From NCBI GenBank assembly GCA_020427005.1, contig JAGQOY010000032.1:1-45385 (forward strand): a stretch of 45,385 nt of DNA. Reading direction: 5' to 3'. Source of the DNA: Planctomycetales bacterium. Its GTDB lineage: Bacteria; Planctomycetota; Planctomycetia; Pirellulales; Pirellulaceae. The notes under the pieces are model-generated. The model was not told the origin of the DNA. It did not search any database and saw nothing but the letters and a program-made list of their open reading frames with translations. Shown here one piece after another: positions 1 to 9,375 of the stretch; position 1 is the first letter of the stretch; the number at the start of each line of letters is the position of its first letter. Made by a program: the position numbers and the translations under genes.

Positions 1-1
1 T

Positions 2-1546
2 CTAAAAAAATTCGAATGGAATATCGTCGTACGACAACTCACCATGGCCGACTTTGATTCCTTGGTTGCCATGGCAAAACTGTGCTTTCCGGGAATACCA
101 GTTTGGCAACGCGCGCAGATCGAGAGTCAATTGCAGCGATTTCCCGAGGGGCAACTATGTATCGAGATTGACGGCCGCCTGGCTGCGACCGCCTCCAGTT
201 TGATCCTCGAATATGATTCTTCGCTCGAGTGGCATAATTGGAAGGCCGTGGCGGACGAAGGGTATATTCGCAATCATAATCCAAGGGGTGATACTCTCTA
301 TGGCATCGAGATCATGGTGCATCCCGATTTTCGTGGGATGAAATTGGCGCGGCGACTCTATGATGCGCGTAAGGAGATATGCAGGGAGCGAAACCTGGCA
401 AGATTCATAATCGCCGGGCGAATTCCGGGCTACCATGAACACGCTCAGCAGTACACAGCTAGCCAATATATTGACAAGGTTTTGCAAAAGTCGATCTTCG
501 ATCCTGTACTTACGGCACAAATCGCAAATGGTTTTTCAGTAAAAGGTCTAATCCCAAACTACCTTCCCAGCGATCATCAATCGGGTGGCTACGCGACCTT
601 TTTGGAATGGACGAATTTAGATTACCAACCTGGGGCACGCCGTAGATTCCAAAGTATCGTTGAGCCAGTTCGAGTTAGCGTTGTTCAATACTCATTGCGG
701 GCAATCAGTTCATTCGAAGATTTTGCCAAACAGTGCGAATTCTTCATCGATACTGCTTCAGATTACAAATGTGATTTTGTCCTCTTTCCCGAGTTGTTCA
801 CCACGCAGTTGCTTTCGTGCGTGAAATCTACCCGTCCGGGACAAGCGGCTCGAGCCCTGGCTGAGTTTACACCTCAATACTTGGATTACTTCATCGACAC
901 AGCGGTGAAATTCAATGTAAATATTATCGGAGGCTCGCAGTTCGTGGTGGAAAACGAGATCCTTTACAACATTGGGTATTTGTTTCGCCGCGATGGAACC
1001 ATTGGAAAGCAATACAAGATTCACGTCACGCCTAGCGAGCGAAAATGGTGGGGAGTATCTCCCGGCGACTCTGTCGAAGTGTTTGACACTGATTGCGGGA
1101 AAATTGCCATCCAGATCTGCTACGACATTGAGTTTCCAGAGCTGACACGTGTGGCAGCCCAAAAAGGAGCTCAAATCGTGTTCGTGCCGTTTAATACCGA
1201 TACGCGTCACGGTTACCTGCGGGTCCGACACTGCGCCCTGGCAAGATGTGTCGAGAATCATCTGTACGTGGCCATTGCGGGATGTACTGGCAATCTTCCG
1301 TTTGTAGAGAATTCCGATATCCACTATGCCCAATCAGGTATTTTTACTCCTGCGGACGTCGAATTTGCCCGAGACGCTATTGCCGCAGAATGCAATCCGA
1401 ACGTAGAGACCCTAATCATCCACGACCTAGATTTTGAGCAACTGCGAAAGCATCGCATCGCTGGCTCAGTTCAAAATTGGAACGACCGTAGAAAAGACAT
1501 TTATCATGTGCTATATCGGGAAAATGGCGAAGAATTCGAAATATGA
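2..1546 (+). CDS. GNAT acetyltransferase-nitrilase (carbon-nitrogen hydrolase) fusion, 5' end outside window
   Basis: Two-domain protein: an N-terminal GNAT acetyltransferase fold (to about residue 205, counting from the ATG at 44) and a C-terminal carbon-nitrogen hydrolase domain (about 210-480), the arrangement of Bacillus YhcX-type proteins. The nitrilase triad is intact: Glu250 in FPELF, Lys325 in YKIH and Cys359 in [11 protein letters not shown]. The ATG at 44 is probably not the true start. The frame stays open to base 2, and the upstream codons read [10 protein letters not shown], which runs into the first GNAT beta strand, so the start lies before the window. The stop overlaps the next ATG (ATGA, 1543-1546), implying translational coupling to the M28 peptidase. 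The substrate is unknown; nitrilase-superfamily members hydrolyse amides or nitriles. Confidence 0.88.
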   Translation, partial: LKKFEWNIVVRQLTMADFDSLVAMAKLCFPGIPVWQRAQIESQLQRFPEGQLCIEIDGRLAATASSLILEYDSSLEWHNWKAVADEGYIRNHNPRGDTLYGIEIMVHPDFRGMKLARRLYDARKEICRERNLARFIIAGRIPGYHEHAQQYTASQYIDKVLQKSIFDPVLTAQIANGFSVKGLIPNYLPSDHQSGGYATFLEWTNLDYQPGARRRFQSIVEPVRVSVVQYSLRAISSFEDFAKQCEFFIDTASDYKCDFVLFPELFTTQLLSCVKSTRPGQAARALAEFTPQYLDYFIDTAVKFNVNIIGGSQFVVENEILYNIGYLFRRDGTIGKQYKIHVTPSERKWWGVSPGDSVEVFDTDCGKIAIQICYDIEFPELTRVAAQKGAQIVFVPFNTDTRHGYLRVRHCALARCVENHLYVAIAGCTGNLPFVENSDIHYAQSGIFTPADVEFARDAIAAECNPNVETLIIHDLDFEQLRKHRIAGSVQNWNDRRKDIYHVLYRENGEEFEI

Positions 1547-3294
1547 TAGATCCTTCACACTCTAAGTCACAGTCACCTATTGAGGCATCTGCCGTGGAAA
1601 CAATCCAACACAATTACCCATCGCGAATATGGATTCTGGTGATATTTGCAGTGTCGACGATTCCGCAACTGAAGTCAGTGGCTCAAACCAACTGGACTCC
1701 TTCAATGTCGGCACTATCTGCAGACGAAGCAGTGAACGAACAAACCCTAAGAGGGCATATTCGTTTCCTGTCAGATGATCTACTTGAAGGAAGAGGACCT
1801 GCTACTCGTGGAGACGAGTTGGCGCAACTATATATCTCCACGCAACTCCAAGCATATGGCTTACTACCTGGCGGGAATAATGGAAGTTGGCGGCAGGAAG
1901 TTCCGCTTGTTGGTGTAACATCTCATCCACCGACGACAATATCCTTTCGCACATCAGACAAAGAATTGTCCTTAACACATCATAGTGACATCATGCTCGT
2001 CAGCGGCAAAGCGGAGCCACGAGTGGAATTCCAAGATGCCGAGCTAGTTTTTGTCGGTTATGGTATCCAAGCACCTGAATTTCAGTGGGATGACTTCAAG
2101 GACGTTGACCTGCGGGGCAAGGTGTTGGTGATAATGAACAATGATCCAGAAGACGATCCTGAGCTATTTGCAGGGCGTCGACGACTATATTACGGACGGT
2201 GGGACTATAAGTATGAAATGGCTGCCAGAATAGGTGCCGCGGGAGCGCTCATTATTCATACGACGCCTTCCGCAGGGTATCCTTTTCAAGTTGTGCAAAC
2301 AAGCTGGAGCGGAGAAGAGTCGGAATTGGCCGGTCAGACAGGTCCACGAGTTGATGTAAAAGGTTGGTTAACCGAAGAGGCCACATATCGATTAATGCAA
2401 TTAGCAGGTCAAGACTTGGACAAATTGCGTGAGCAGGCGCAACATCGAGAATTCCGTCCCGTGCCTTTGGGCATTCAACTTTCAGTTGCCATGGAAACCA
2501 CTTGTCGCACTCAAAGTAGCGCCAATATCCTGGGAATACTGCCTGGAACTGACGAGAAGTTGCGAGATGAATACGTGGTATTTATGGCCCATCATGATCA
2601 TATCGGATTAGCTGTTTCACGCGATGAGAATGGGGACAATATCTACAATGGTGCCATTGACAATGCTTCTGGAACGGCATCGGTTCTGACTATTGCTCGA
2701 GCCATTTCAAGTATGCCCGAGAGACCAAAGCGCTCTATTCTTTTTGCCTTTGTAGCGGCAGAGGAGCAAGGTTTACTGGGGTCTAAGTACTATGCGGCGC
2801 ATCCGACGATTCATCCTGGAAATTTGGCGGCCGTAATCAATATTGATGGCATTAACTGGCTTGGAAAGACGTACGATTTGAACCTGATCGGTAACGGAAA
2901 ATCTGATCTAGATACCTTGGTAGAATCGGTCGCCAAGTGGCAGAAACGCACGGTGGTCCCAGACTATTTTCCTGACCGTGGCTACTATTATAGGTCGGAC
3001 CAATTTAGCCTAGCTAAGGTCGGCGTACCGGGGGTCTATTTGCATAATGGAATAAACGTGGTTGGTCGACCCGACGGCTGGGGAAAAACTATGATCGAAG
3101 ATTGGACGGAAAAACACTATCATCAACCAAGTGACGAATACGATCCGAACTGGGACCTGGCCGGAGCCTTAGATGATGTGCGATTGCTGATGCATGTTGG
3201 ACTCGAAGTAGCCGCGCAGCCCAACATGCCAGCTTGGAAGTCAGGCGATGAGTTTGAGGCGGCCAGAAAAGCAGCCATAGCGGGGCGACCATAA
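1543..3294 (+). CDS. Exported M28-family zinc metallopeptidase with PA domain
   Basis: 583 residues. A hydrophobic stretch at about residues 29-45 ending in SVAQ looks like a signal peptide with a long n-region, so the enzyme is probably exported or lipid-proximal. A protease-associated (PA) insert lies at roughly 150-300. The M28 catalytic core follows. The predicted co-catalytic zinc ligands are all present: His350 (AHHDH), Asp373 (AIDNASG), Glu407/Glu408 (AAEEQG), Asp435 (NIDG) and His527 (HYHQPSD). The family comprises aminopeptidases and carboxypeptidases; this one is probably an aminopeptidase, but specificity cannot be read from the sequence. Its ATG overlaps the stop of the GNAT-nitrilase gene, and DHFR begins 3 bp downstream, so these genes are likely co-transcribed. 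A later start nearer the hydrophobic stretch is possible, but no better ATG is seen. Confidence 0.88.
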   Translation: MIDPSHSKSQSPIEASAVETIQHNYPSRIWILVIFAVSTIPQLKSVAQTNWTPSMSALSADEAVNEQTLRGHIRFLSDDLLEGRGPATRGDELAQLYISTQLQAYGLLPGGNNGSWRQEVPLVGVTSHPPTTISFRTSDKELSLTHHSDIMLVSGKAEPRVEFQDAELVFVGYGIQAPEFQWDDFKDVDLRGKVLVIMNNDPEDDPELFAGRRRLYYGRWDYKYEMAARIGAAGALIIHTTPSAGYPFQVVQTSWSGEESELAGQTGPRVDVKGWLTEEATYRLMQLAGQDLDKLREQAQHREFRPVPLGIQLSVAMETTCRTQSSANILGILPGTDEKLRDEYVVFMAHHDHIGLAVSRDENGDNIYNGAIDNASGTASVLTIARAISSMPERPKRSILFAFVAAEEQGLLGSKYYAAHPTIHPGNLAAVINIDGINWLGKTYDLNLIGNGKSDLDTLVESVAKWQKRTVVPDYFPDRGYYYRSDQFSLAKVGVPGVYLHNGINVVGRPDGWGKTMIEDWTEKHYHQPSDEYDPNWDLAGALDDVRLLMHVGLEVAAQPNMPAWKSGDEFEAARKAAIAGRP

Positions 3295-3296
3295 GG

Positions 3297-3845
3297 GTGT
3301 CCAAATTACATGCTGCTACCACGGACACGGCTCCCTCTGAATGGATCGCAATTGTGGCTGTGTCTCGCAACAACGTAATAGGGAAAGGGATGGAACTTCC
3401 TTGGCGCTTATCGTCTGATTTAAAACGCTTTAAGCGACTCACGATGGGGCATTGTTTGTTGATGGGGCGCAAGACGTTTGAGTCTATAGGCCGCCCTCTG
3501 CCCGGTCGTAAGTCTTTTGTCCTATCGCGTCAAAGCGACCCAAAAGCCAACTTTGCCGACGTGACATTCTTGAGAAGTCTCGATGAGGTTGAAGCGTTGA
3601 TCCCACCAGACAAGCACCTTATGGTAATCGGTGGAAGCCAAATATTTGAACTTGCTTGGCATCGTTGTACTCAACTTTGGTTGACACGCGTGCAGGCCGA
3701 CGTCGAGGGGGATGTTTACCTTCCCCCTATCGATTGGTCACAATGGAGTTTGATTTCGGCAACGCATTTGGAGGCAGGAGAAAAAGATCAGTGGCCAACC
3801 GAGTTCCAACAGTGGAAACGTCGACCAATTTGCAGCCCCCAATAA
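3297..3845 (+). CDS. folA: Dihydrofolate reductase
   Basis: 182 residues, slightly longer than the typical 160-170. It reduces dihydrofolate to tetrahydrofolate with NADPH, feeding thymidylate and purine synthesis. Family landmarks are the strand WIAIVAV, the N-x-x-I-G-x-x-x-x-L-P-W motif (NNVIGKGMELPW), the acidic residue in SSDLKRFK that contacts the pteridine, the cofactor motif MGRKTFESIG and the later VIGGSQIF. The start is GTG at 3297: there is no ATG before the core, and the preceding gene stops at 3294. The first 16 residues are a non-conserved extension. It sits between a peptidase and a tRNA-modifying enzyme, a grouping with no obvious pathway logic. Confidence 0.95.
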   Translation: MSKLHAATTDTAPSEWIAIVAVSRNNVIGKGMELPWRLSSDLKRFKRLTMGHCLLMGRKTFESIGRPLPGRKSFVLSRQSDPKANFADVTFLRSLDEVEALIPPDKHLMVIGGSQIFELAWHRCTQLWLTRVQADVEGDVYLPPIDWSQWSLISATHLEAGEKDQWPTEFQQWKRRPICSPQ

Positions 3846-3859
3846 AGCTGCATGGTAAT

Positions 3860-4849
3860 ATGGCGGTGGGACGCCTGGCACCGTCGCCAACAGGCGCATT
3901 GCACATCGGAAATGCAAGAACTTTTTTGCTTGCCTGGCTCTCGATCCGTGCTCAAGGAGGCCGGGTAATTCTACGAATTGAGGACATTGATTCGCCTCGA
4001 ATTAAGCCCTGGGCTATTGAGCAAACAATCGATGACTTGCGTTGGCTTGGACTGGATTGGGACTTTGGTCCTCCCAATTCCGGTCAACTGCATTCGAAGG
4101 CTTTTCCCCTTTCCCTTATCCAGACGAATCGCCGGGAACGTTTTTGCGAAATCTTCGAAACGTTGAAACTCAAGGAAAAGGTCTATGTCTGTACCTGCAG
4201 TCGATCGGAGGTGGCGGCTGCAGCTACCGCTCCACACGAATATTTGAATTTGGAAGGCCCGATTTACCCTGGGACTTGTCGTGACAGATATTTGGATGCA
4301 GACGAAATCAATGGCAGCTTTGCATGGCGTTGGAAATTGGATGAAATAGACTTGAGTTGGAAGGATCAATTCTTGGGCCAGCAACAGGCCAAGCCGGCTG
4401 AGCAATTGGGGGATTTTGTTATTGCCAAAGCCGATGGAACGCCCTCCTATCAGTTGGCAGTTACGGTTGACGACCATGATATGCAGGTTACGGAAGTCCT
4501 CCGCGGCGACGACTTGGTTTTTAGTACGTTTCGGCAACTATCCATTATGAACTTCCTAGGCTGGCGGCCTCCCAATTACATGCATGTGCCTTTGATGATT
4601 GGCAACGATGGTCGGCGTTTGGCCAAGCGGCATGGCGATACACGTTTGGCACATTTGCGAGAACGCGGTGTTACTCCAGAAGCGATTGTTGGCTATTTGG
4701 CTTGGACGTTGCATCAAGTTCCCCACCCCCACCCCACAACGGCTCGACAGTTAGTTGGTCAATTGGATTGGACGCGAATGCCGCATGAACCAACGGTTTT
4801 TGAACCCACCATTGAAATTCCAAATTTGCTGAGAATGTCGTCCCGTTAA
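3860..4849 (+). CDS. gluQ: Glutamyl-Q tRNA(Asp) synthetase
   Basis: 329 residues from ATG 3860. The frame is open further upstream, but that extension overlaps folA out of phase and does not resemble the family. This is a truncated glutamyl-tRNA synthetase paralogue that attaches glutamate to queuosine in tRNA(Asp). Evidence: class I HIGH motif as LHIGNART following LAPSPTG, the IEDID segment, a CxC and later GTCR zinc-binding arrangement (VCTCSR, YPGTCRDR), and a KMSKS equivalent read as LAKRHGD. The anticodon-binding C-terminal domain of full GltX is missing, as expected for GluQRS. The gene starts 15 bp after folA. No strong Shine-Dalgarno sequence precedes the start. The alternative of a true GltX is unlikely because of the length. 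Confidence 0.9.
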   Translation: MAVGRLAPSPTGALHIGNARTFLLAWLSIRAQGGRVILRIEDIDSPRIKPWAIEQTIDDLRWLGLDWDFGPPNSGQLHSKAFPLSLIQTNRRERFCEIFETLKLKEKVYVCTCSRSEVAAAATAPHEYLNLEGPIYPGTCRDRYLDADEINGSFAWRWKLDEIDLSWKDQFLGQQQAKPAEQLGDFVIAKADGTPSYQLAVTVDDHDMQVTEVLRGDDLVFSTFRQLSIMNFLGWRPPNYMHVPLMIGNDGRRLAKRHGDTRLAHLRERGVTPEAIVGYLAWTLHQVPHPHPTTARQLVGQLDWTRMPHEPTVFEPTIEIPNLLRMSSR

Positions 4850-4864
4850 CTTGATTGGGGTTCC

Positions 4865-5314
4865 ATGGTAGACCATGTCTTTGTTTATGGAACGTTGAAA
4901 CGCGGTCAATGCCGCGAGACTCTTTGGCCCTTGGCCCCCAAAATGATTCAGCCAGCGTGGGTACGAGGCGCTCTATACGATTTGGGTCCCTATCCGGCGA
5001 TGGTTGCGGGCAATGATCGAATTTTGGGAGAACTCTGGAGTTTCGCATCCAGCGACATGGAATCTGTGTTGGTGACCTTGGATAAAATCGAGGGGACAAA
5101 TCAACCGAACGAGACTGATGAGTATTTGCGAATACGCCTAAATGCGTCTCTTGTTGGCAACCAATGCAGGGAGAGTTTGAATGCCTGGTGTTATTGTTAT
5201 GCTCGGTCGGACTTGCTGAATGTAGGCCAGAGATTGTCCATATCGCCCGCGGAAATGGGGACCAAGTTCGTGTGCTGGCCAATCGAGGTTTGCCGGCAGT
5301 TTGTTGGCGCCTAG
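4865..5314 (+). CDS. Gamma-glutamylcyclotransferase-like (AIG2-fold) protein
   Basis: 149 residues. The N-terminus carries the VFVYGTLKRG signature of the GGCT/AIG2 superfamily, and a glutamate in LDKIEG sits where the catalytic acid is expected. Such enzymes release 5-oxoproline from gamma-glutamyl amines or peptides; some members are uncharacterised. ATG 4865 is preceded at 4 bp by GGGG, a plausible ribosome-binding site, and lies 15 bp after the glutamyl-Q synthetase stop, so it is likely the last gene of the run that begins at the left edge. Three cysteines near the C-terminus (WCYCY, FVCW) are not a recognisable metal site. Confidence 0.82.
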   Translation: MVDHVFVYGTLKRGQCRETLWPLAPKMIQPAWVRGALYDLGPYPAMVAGNDRILGELWSFASSDMESVLVTLDKIEGTNQPNETDEYLRIRLNASLVGNQCRESLNAWCYCYARSDLLNVGQRLSISPAEMGTKFVCWPIEVCRQFVGA

Positions 5315-5372
5315 AATATCTCACACAAGAATCTAATACCCTCGGTCGATTTACGAACAGGATGCACCGTTA

Positions 5373-6515
5373 ATGTTCCGCTTAGTTGTAGTTGGAACGC
5401 TCGTCATAGCACTGCTAGGCTATTTGATATATGGTCAGCTGAATCCACCTGCCGCAACCTATTCTGGCCACGTGGAAGCAGATGAAATTCGCCTGGGTTC
5501 ACGGGTTGGTGGTCGCGTGCTACAGGTACTCGTCCAGGAAGGTGAGGTTGTCTCACCTGGTCAGGCTCTAGTACGGCTAGACCCTTTTGACCTCTTGGAG
5601 AGGCTCAAGGAAGCACAATTTCAACTTTCCGCTCGACAAGCAGAATTGCAACGCGTTCAGTCTGGATTCCGGCCCGAAGAAAAAGCGGAAGCTCAGGCCC
5701 GAGTGGGCCAGGCCCAGGCAGTGCTCGATCGACTAAACAATGGCCCCACGGAACAAGAGATTGAAGCGGCCCGAGCTCAAGTACAGTCGGCCGCAGCTGA
5801 GGAGCAGGTGGCGGCCGAGAATTTTGCTCGTGCCAGAGAGCTAATTGCTAACGCGGCCATTTCTCAGCAAGAATTAGACGCAGCCAGAGAGCGATACACT
5901 CAAGGAAGTGCACTTCTTCGCGCTGCTCAAGCGGTATTGAGTGAGCTCGAAATTGGGACTCGCGAAGAACTTGTTCGAGAGGCCGAGCAGCACCTGGAGG
6001 AATTAAAGCAGCGTGCACAAATCATCAATGATGGTTATCGTACTGAGGAAATCACCCAGGCCGAAGCATTGCGTGATGCTTCTCAGGCTGCCGTAAATGC
6101 CTTGCAATTGCAAGTTCAAGAGTTGGAAATCGTCAGCCCGATAGCTGGTGCAGTCGAGGCATTGGATTTGCAACCCGGTGATCTGGTACCCGCAGGTGCA
6201 CCAGTCATTTCAATCCTCGACCGAAGTTCAATGTGGGTACGTGCCTATATCCCTCAAACTATCCAGGAATTGCAGGTTGGACATGCGGTAGCTCTGCAAG
6301 TCGATAGCCTGCCGGATCATTGGATGCAAGGCACCATTACCTTCGTGGCCCGAGAAGCTGAGTTTACGCCGAGCAACATACAGACTAGAGAAGAACGTAC
6401 CAAGCAAGTTTATCGAGTCAAAATATCACTAGTACCAGAAGATTTGTCCAAACTCCGTCCTGGAATGACGGCGGAAGTTCAATTTGACAACTCAAGGATG
6501 TCAAATGGACGGTAA
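5373..6515 (+). CDS. HlyD-family membrane-fusion (periplasmic adaptor) protein
   Basis: 380 residues. One N-terminal membrane anchor (about residues 3-21) is followed by a barrel/lipoyl half-motif (YSGHVEADEIRLGSRVGGRV, then VQEGEVVSPGQ). A long Gln/Glu/Ala-rich alpha-helical hairpin runs over about 70-240, the second lipoyl half is at IVSPIAGAVEALDLQPGD, and a beta-barrel domain ends the protein. This is the adaptor that links an inner-membrane ABC exporter to the outer membrane, similar in plan to YbhG or YhiI. It overlaps the ABC gene by 11 bp, which makes a common transport complex very likely. The substrate (drug, lipid or polysaccharide) cannot be inferred. No outer-membrane TolC-like gene is nearby. 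Confidence 0.9.
   Translation: MFRLVVVGTLVIALLGYLIYGQLNPPAATYSGHVEADEIRLGSRVGGRVLQVLVQEGEVVSPGQALVRLDPFDLLERLKEAQFQLSARQAELQRVQSGFRPEEKAEAQARVGQAQAVLDRLNNGPTEQEIEAARAQVQSAAAEEQVAAENFARARELIANAAISQQELDAARERYTQGSALLRAAQAVLSELEIGTREELVREAEQHLEELKQRAQIINDGYRTEEITQAEALRDASQAAVNALQLQVQELEIVSPIAGAVEALDLQPGDLVPAGAPVISILDRSSMWVRAYIPQTIQELQVGHAVALQVDSLPDHWMQGTITFVAREAEFTPSNIQTREERTKQVYRVKISLVPEDLSKLRPGMTAEVQFDNSRMSNGR
6494..6498 (+). promoter_or_regulatory. Ribosome-binding site fixing the start of the ABC gene
   Basis: AAGGA lies six bases before ATG 6505, inside the last codons of the adaptor gene. It favours ATG 6505 over the in-frame TTG at 6484, which lacks such a site. Confidence 0.6.
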
Positions 6516-8859
6516 TTGGATTACAGAGAATTCTGTTCAACCAACCAATGCAGACGGCGAAGTTATAGTCTGTAATCGATTGACGCGGCATTTTGGTAAA
6601 TTAGTTGCGGTTGAAGACCTAAGCTTCACTGTCCGCAGAGGCGCTATTTTTGGGATGTTGGGTCCCAACGGTAGCGGAAAGTCAACCATGATTCGCATGA
6701 TGCTGGGCATCCTGCCACCGACTCTTGGCAGTTCATCGATTCTGGGTTTGGATTCACAGATTGATGCCGAGCAAATAAAATCTCGTATCGGTTACATGTC
6801 CCAGAGTTTCAGTCTTTATGGCGACCTAACCGTTCAGGAGAATATAGATTTTTACGCTCGAGTGTATGGATTACACAAACAGCAGCTCGCGTCGCGAAGG
6901 GAAGACGTGCTGCTACTGACCGGCCTAGGAAATAGGCTCTCTCAATTGGCAGGCACGCTTTCTGGTGGCTGGAAACAACGTCTGGCACTCGCCTGTGCGC
7001 TAATACATGAGCCTGAAGTACTCTTTTTGGACGAGCCAACCGCTGGCATTGACCCGGTTGCCCGACGTCAGCTTTGGGACCTTCTGTTCGAGCTTTCAGG
7101 CCGAGGCGTGACACTCTTCGTAACAACCCACTACATGGACGAAGCAGAAAGATGCACGGATGTGGGTTACATCTATAATTCGAGACTGTTGGTGTCGGGA
7201 AAACCAAGTCAACTGAAGCACTTGCCACTGGTCACACCTGCTGGCACGGGGCGATACGAACTTGAGATCGAAGAGCCCGCAAGATGGCTGGTCCATTTGC
7301 GTGACAACCCACTGGTTCGCGATGCAACACTGTTCGGACAGGCAATTCACTTGCTAGTTGAAACGAAACTAAATCCACAGGATTTGTATGCACAACTGCA
7401 GTTACCGGACAGCATTCCTGCCCAGGTTCGAGACATCGCGGCAAATCTAGAGGACGTGTTTGTCTCGCTGACCAAACTAGCTGATCAGCAACCTGGTTAC
7501 AACCCGCAGATGCATGCTGAGCAAGCGGTCACAGACGAGAACGCGTCCATCCCTGAAAGCCCGATTCCGCGGAGCAGAGATCAGCTTGCTCAGACCAAAG
7601 AATCGGTAATAGTCAACGAAAAACGAGAACCAAAAACGGCGACAAGCAATTCTTCGCATTCGGCTTCTCAGCGGCCTGCCCCAGGAGAAAAGCGTTTAGG
7701 TTCGCGAACGCCGTTAAGTGGTTTGTGGGCCGTGCTGGTTAAGGAATTTGTTCACATCCGCCGGCAGCCCACTACCATTTTCTTCATGCTCGTGATTCCG
7801 GTAATACAAACCATTATTTTTGGGTTCGCTATTGATACACAAATTGAGAATATCCCGCTAGTCGTCTACGACTTGGATGGACGTCAGCCCGCACGCGCTT
7901 TGGTCGAACGCTTCGCGAACACTCGTCGCTTTCACATTGCTGGTAAAGTCTGGAATGACGACGCATTCTATCGAGCTTTGAGTTCTGGCAATGCAAAGGC
8001 AGCTTTAAAAATCCCGTCGGACTATACCGACCGATTGCTGCGGGGTGAATTGACACAATTGCAGTTTCTGGTCGACGGAAGCGATTCGCAAACCGCAACC
8101 ACGGCACAAAGTACGGCACAACTATTGGGATTGAACATGTCGATTGCTTTGGCAAAACAAAAAGGCGAAGCCATGCAAATAGCTCCCGCTCGAGATAGTG
8201 CCGGCCGTGGAGTGTTGCCTATCGAGATAAGGACTCGGATGCTATTCAACCCGGACTTGGAAAGCAGCTACTTTTTTGTACCAGGCTTGGTGGGAGTCAT
8301 TCTTCAGCTGGTGACGCTTTTCCTAACATCCTTTACGATTGTTCGCGAGCGGGAACTTGGAACGCTTGAACAACTTTTCGTTACTCCTGTCAGCAGGGCC
8401 GGACTGATGCTCGGCAAGCTAGTCCCTTATGCAGCTGTTGGATTTGCCACTCTAATTGGAGTGCTGTTCGTCATGACCTTTGTATTCCAGGTACCCATTG
8501 CGGGCAATTTAGCCCTTTTGCTTGCGTTGTCTATGTTGTTTGTCGTGTGCTCGCTGGGGCTAGGCTTATTGGTGTCAACCGTTGCTCGTAGTCAACTTGA
8601 AGCGATGCAATTCGCTTTCGTACTCATGCTACCTAGCATTCTGTTGTCCGGTTTCATGTTTCCACGTTCTGAGATGCCAAATCCAATTTACGCGGTCACG
8701 TTTGCGATTCCCGCTACATACTTCATCGAGATCTTACGGGCTATCGTTCTAAGAGCTGCCGATTTCCAAGATTTGGCGCATTCTGTTTTAGGATTACTAA
8801 TATGCACGGTTGTGATTTTATCCATAAGCATATTTCGATTCCAAAAACGGTTGGCCTAG
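6505..8859 (+). CDS. ABC exporter, fused ATPase and ABC-2 permease
   Basis: 784 residues from ATG 6505. The N-terminal ATPase has Walker A GPNGSGKST (53-61), a Q-loop at MSQSFSLYG, the signature LSGGWKQ (152-158), Walker B LFLDEP (173-178) and switch His209 in THYMDEAE. A polar linker of about 90 residues (roughly 320-410) follows, rich in Ser, Pro, Glu and Lys. The ABC-2 permease then has one membrane helix near 430, a large extracytoplasmic domain and five or so helices from about 590 to the end. The plan is that of YbhF joined to YbhR/YbhS, and related to the RbbA-type fusion. Only one permease is encoded here, so the transporter is probably a homodimer of this fusion, although such operons often carry a second permease gene. 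Confidence 0.9.
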   Translation: MDGNWITENSVQPTNADGEVIVCNRLTRHFGKLVAVEDLSFTVRRGAIFGMLGPNGSGKSTMIRMMLGILPPTLGSSSILGLDSQIDAEQIKSRIGYMSQSFSLYGDLTVQENIDFYARVYGLHKQQLASRREDVLLLTGLGNRLSQLAGTLSGGWKQRLALACALIHEPEVLFLDEPTAGIDPVARRQLWDLLFELSGRGVTLFVTTHYMDEAERCTDVGYIYNSRLLVSGKPSQLKHLPLVTPAGTGRYELEIEEPARWLVHLRDNPLVRDATLFGQAIHLLVETKLNPQDLYAQLQLPDSIPAQVRDIAANLEDVFVSLTKLADQQPGYNPQMHAEQAVTDENASIPESPIPRSRDQLAQTKESVIVNEKREPKTATSNSSHSASQRPAPGEKRLGSRTPLSGLWAVLVKEFVHIRRQPTTIFFMLVIPVIQTIIFGFAIDTQIENIPLVVYDLDGRQPARALVERFANTRRFHIAGKVWNDDAFYRALSSGNAKAALKIPSDYTDRLLRGELTQLQFLVDGSDSQTATTAQSTAQLLGLNMSIALAKQKGEAMQIAPARDSAGRGVLPIEIRTRMLFNPDLESSYFFVPGLVGVILQLVTLFLTSFTIVRERELGTLEQLFVTPVSRAGLMLGKLVPYAAVGFATLIGVLFVMTFVFQVPIAGNLALLLALSMLFVVCSLGLGLLVSTVARSQLEAMQFAFVLMLPSILLSGFMFPRSEMPNPIYAVTFAIPATYFIEILRAIVLRAADFQDLAHSVLGLLICTVVILSISIFRFQKRLA

Positions 8860-8950
8860 CCGTCCGCTTCGAATTGCGAGTACAGTTAAGGAATTGGAGC
8901 CCCGGCTGAGCAATTAAAGACCTCGACCGCACCTGCGTGCGTGTACAGAC

Positions 8951-8982
8951 CGGGGACATAGGTAACACATGTTCGGGGACAT
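8951..8982. repeat. Short direct repeat CGGGGACAT, REP-like
   Basis: CGGGGACAT occurs at 8951-8959 and again at 8974-8982, separated by 14 bases that include GTAACACATG. The style resembles extragenic elements found next to REP-associated transposases, but no transposase remnant is visible, so the assignment is tentative. Confidence 0.4.
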
Positions 8983-8993
8983 GGGGCTGGGCA

Positions 8994-9037
8994 CATTCCC
9001 TCGCTGAAGCTTCGGGTTACTTTTTCAGCAGCCTGCA
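8994..9037. repeat. Dispersed intergenic repeat, first copy
   Basis: The segment TCGGGTTACTTTTTCAGCAG (within 9011-9031) and the CCTGC after it match the copy near 25472-25496, which reads TCGGGTTACTGTTTCAGTAG followed by CCTGC. Upstream, CCCTCGCTGAAGC is specific to this copy. Two similar copies about 16 kb apart in non-coding DNA indicate a dispersed repeat family. Confidence 0.6.
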
Positions 9038-9169
9038 AGTGCGAGTCGCATCGAGCATAGCCTGTACTTTCAAGAAAATCATCGATCAAACCAGCCAAAA
9101 AACGCTACGCTTATGTGAAGTTTGCTCTTTGAGCAGTCTACTGGCAATCATCGGATACAGCAAAAGAAT

Positions 9170-9254
9170 ATTACAGGGATGTGCAGGATGCAAATGCAAG
9201 GCATAAGCGTCCAGAGTATATTCACCGCGAAGGACGCGAAGAGCACGAAGGACT
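9170..9254. repeat. Intergenic repeat fragments of the CAGGATG and GAAGGACGCGAAG types
   Basis: TTACAGGGATGTGCAGGATG is followed by CACCGCGAAGGACGCGAAGA, then GCACGAAGGAC; the 7-mer GAAGGAC recurs at 9229 and 9247. From memory, similar short-period purine-rich elements are common between genes in planctomycetes and other bacteria. Function unknown. Confidence 0.45.
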
Positions 9255-9375
9255 CGTGGCCTGGCCCCCAGAAAGTATGCTCCAGACTTGTGGTCTCGTC
9301 CTTTTCAACAATGCACGGACTCGTATCCGAGTCTTCTGCCAATGGCGTAACTAGGGAATTATTCCCCAGACTTGC

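Larger units (their letters stand above)
8860..9375. other. Gene-free gap rich in dispersed-repeat fragments
   Basis: 516 bp between convergent genes with no convincing coding frame. It holds three repeat-like pieces listed separately (8951-8982, 8994-9037 and 9170-9254). No strong terminator hairpin was seen just after the ABC gene. Confidence 0.6.

Noticed and set aside
3656..3859. 68-codon N-terminal extension of the glutamyl-Q synthetase
   Set aside because: It overlaps the end of folA in another phase, and the family starts at about the ATG at 3860.
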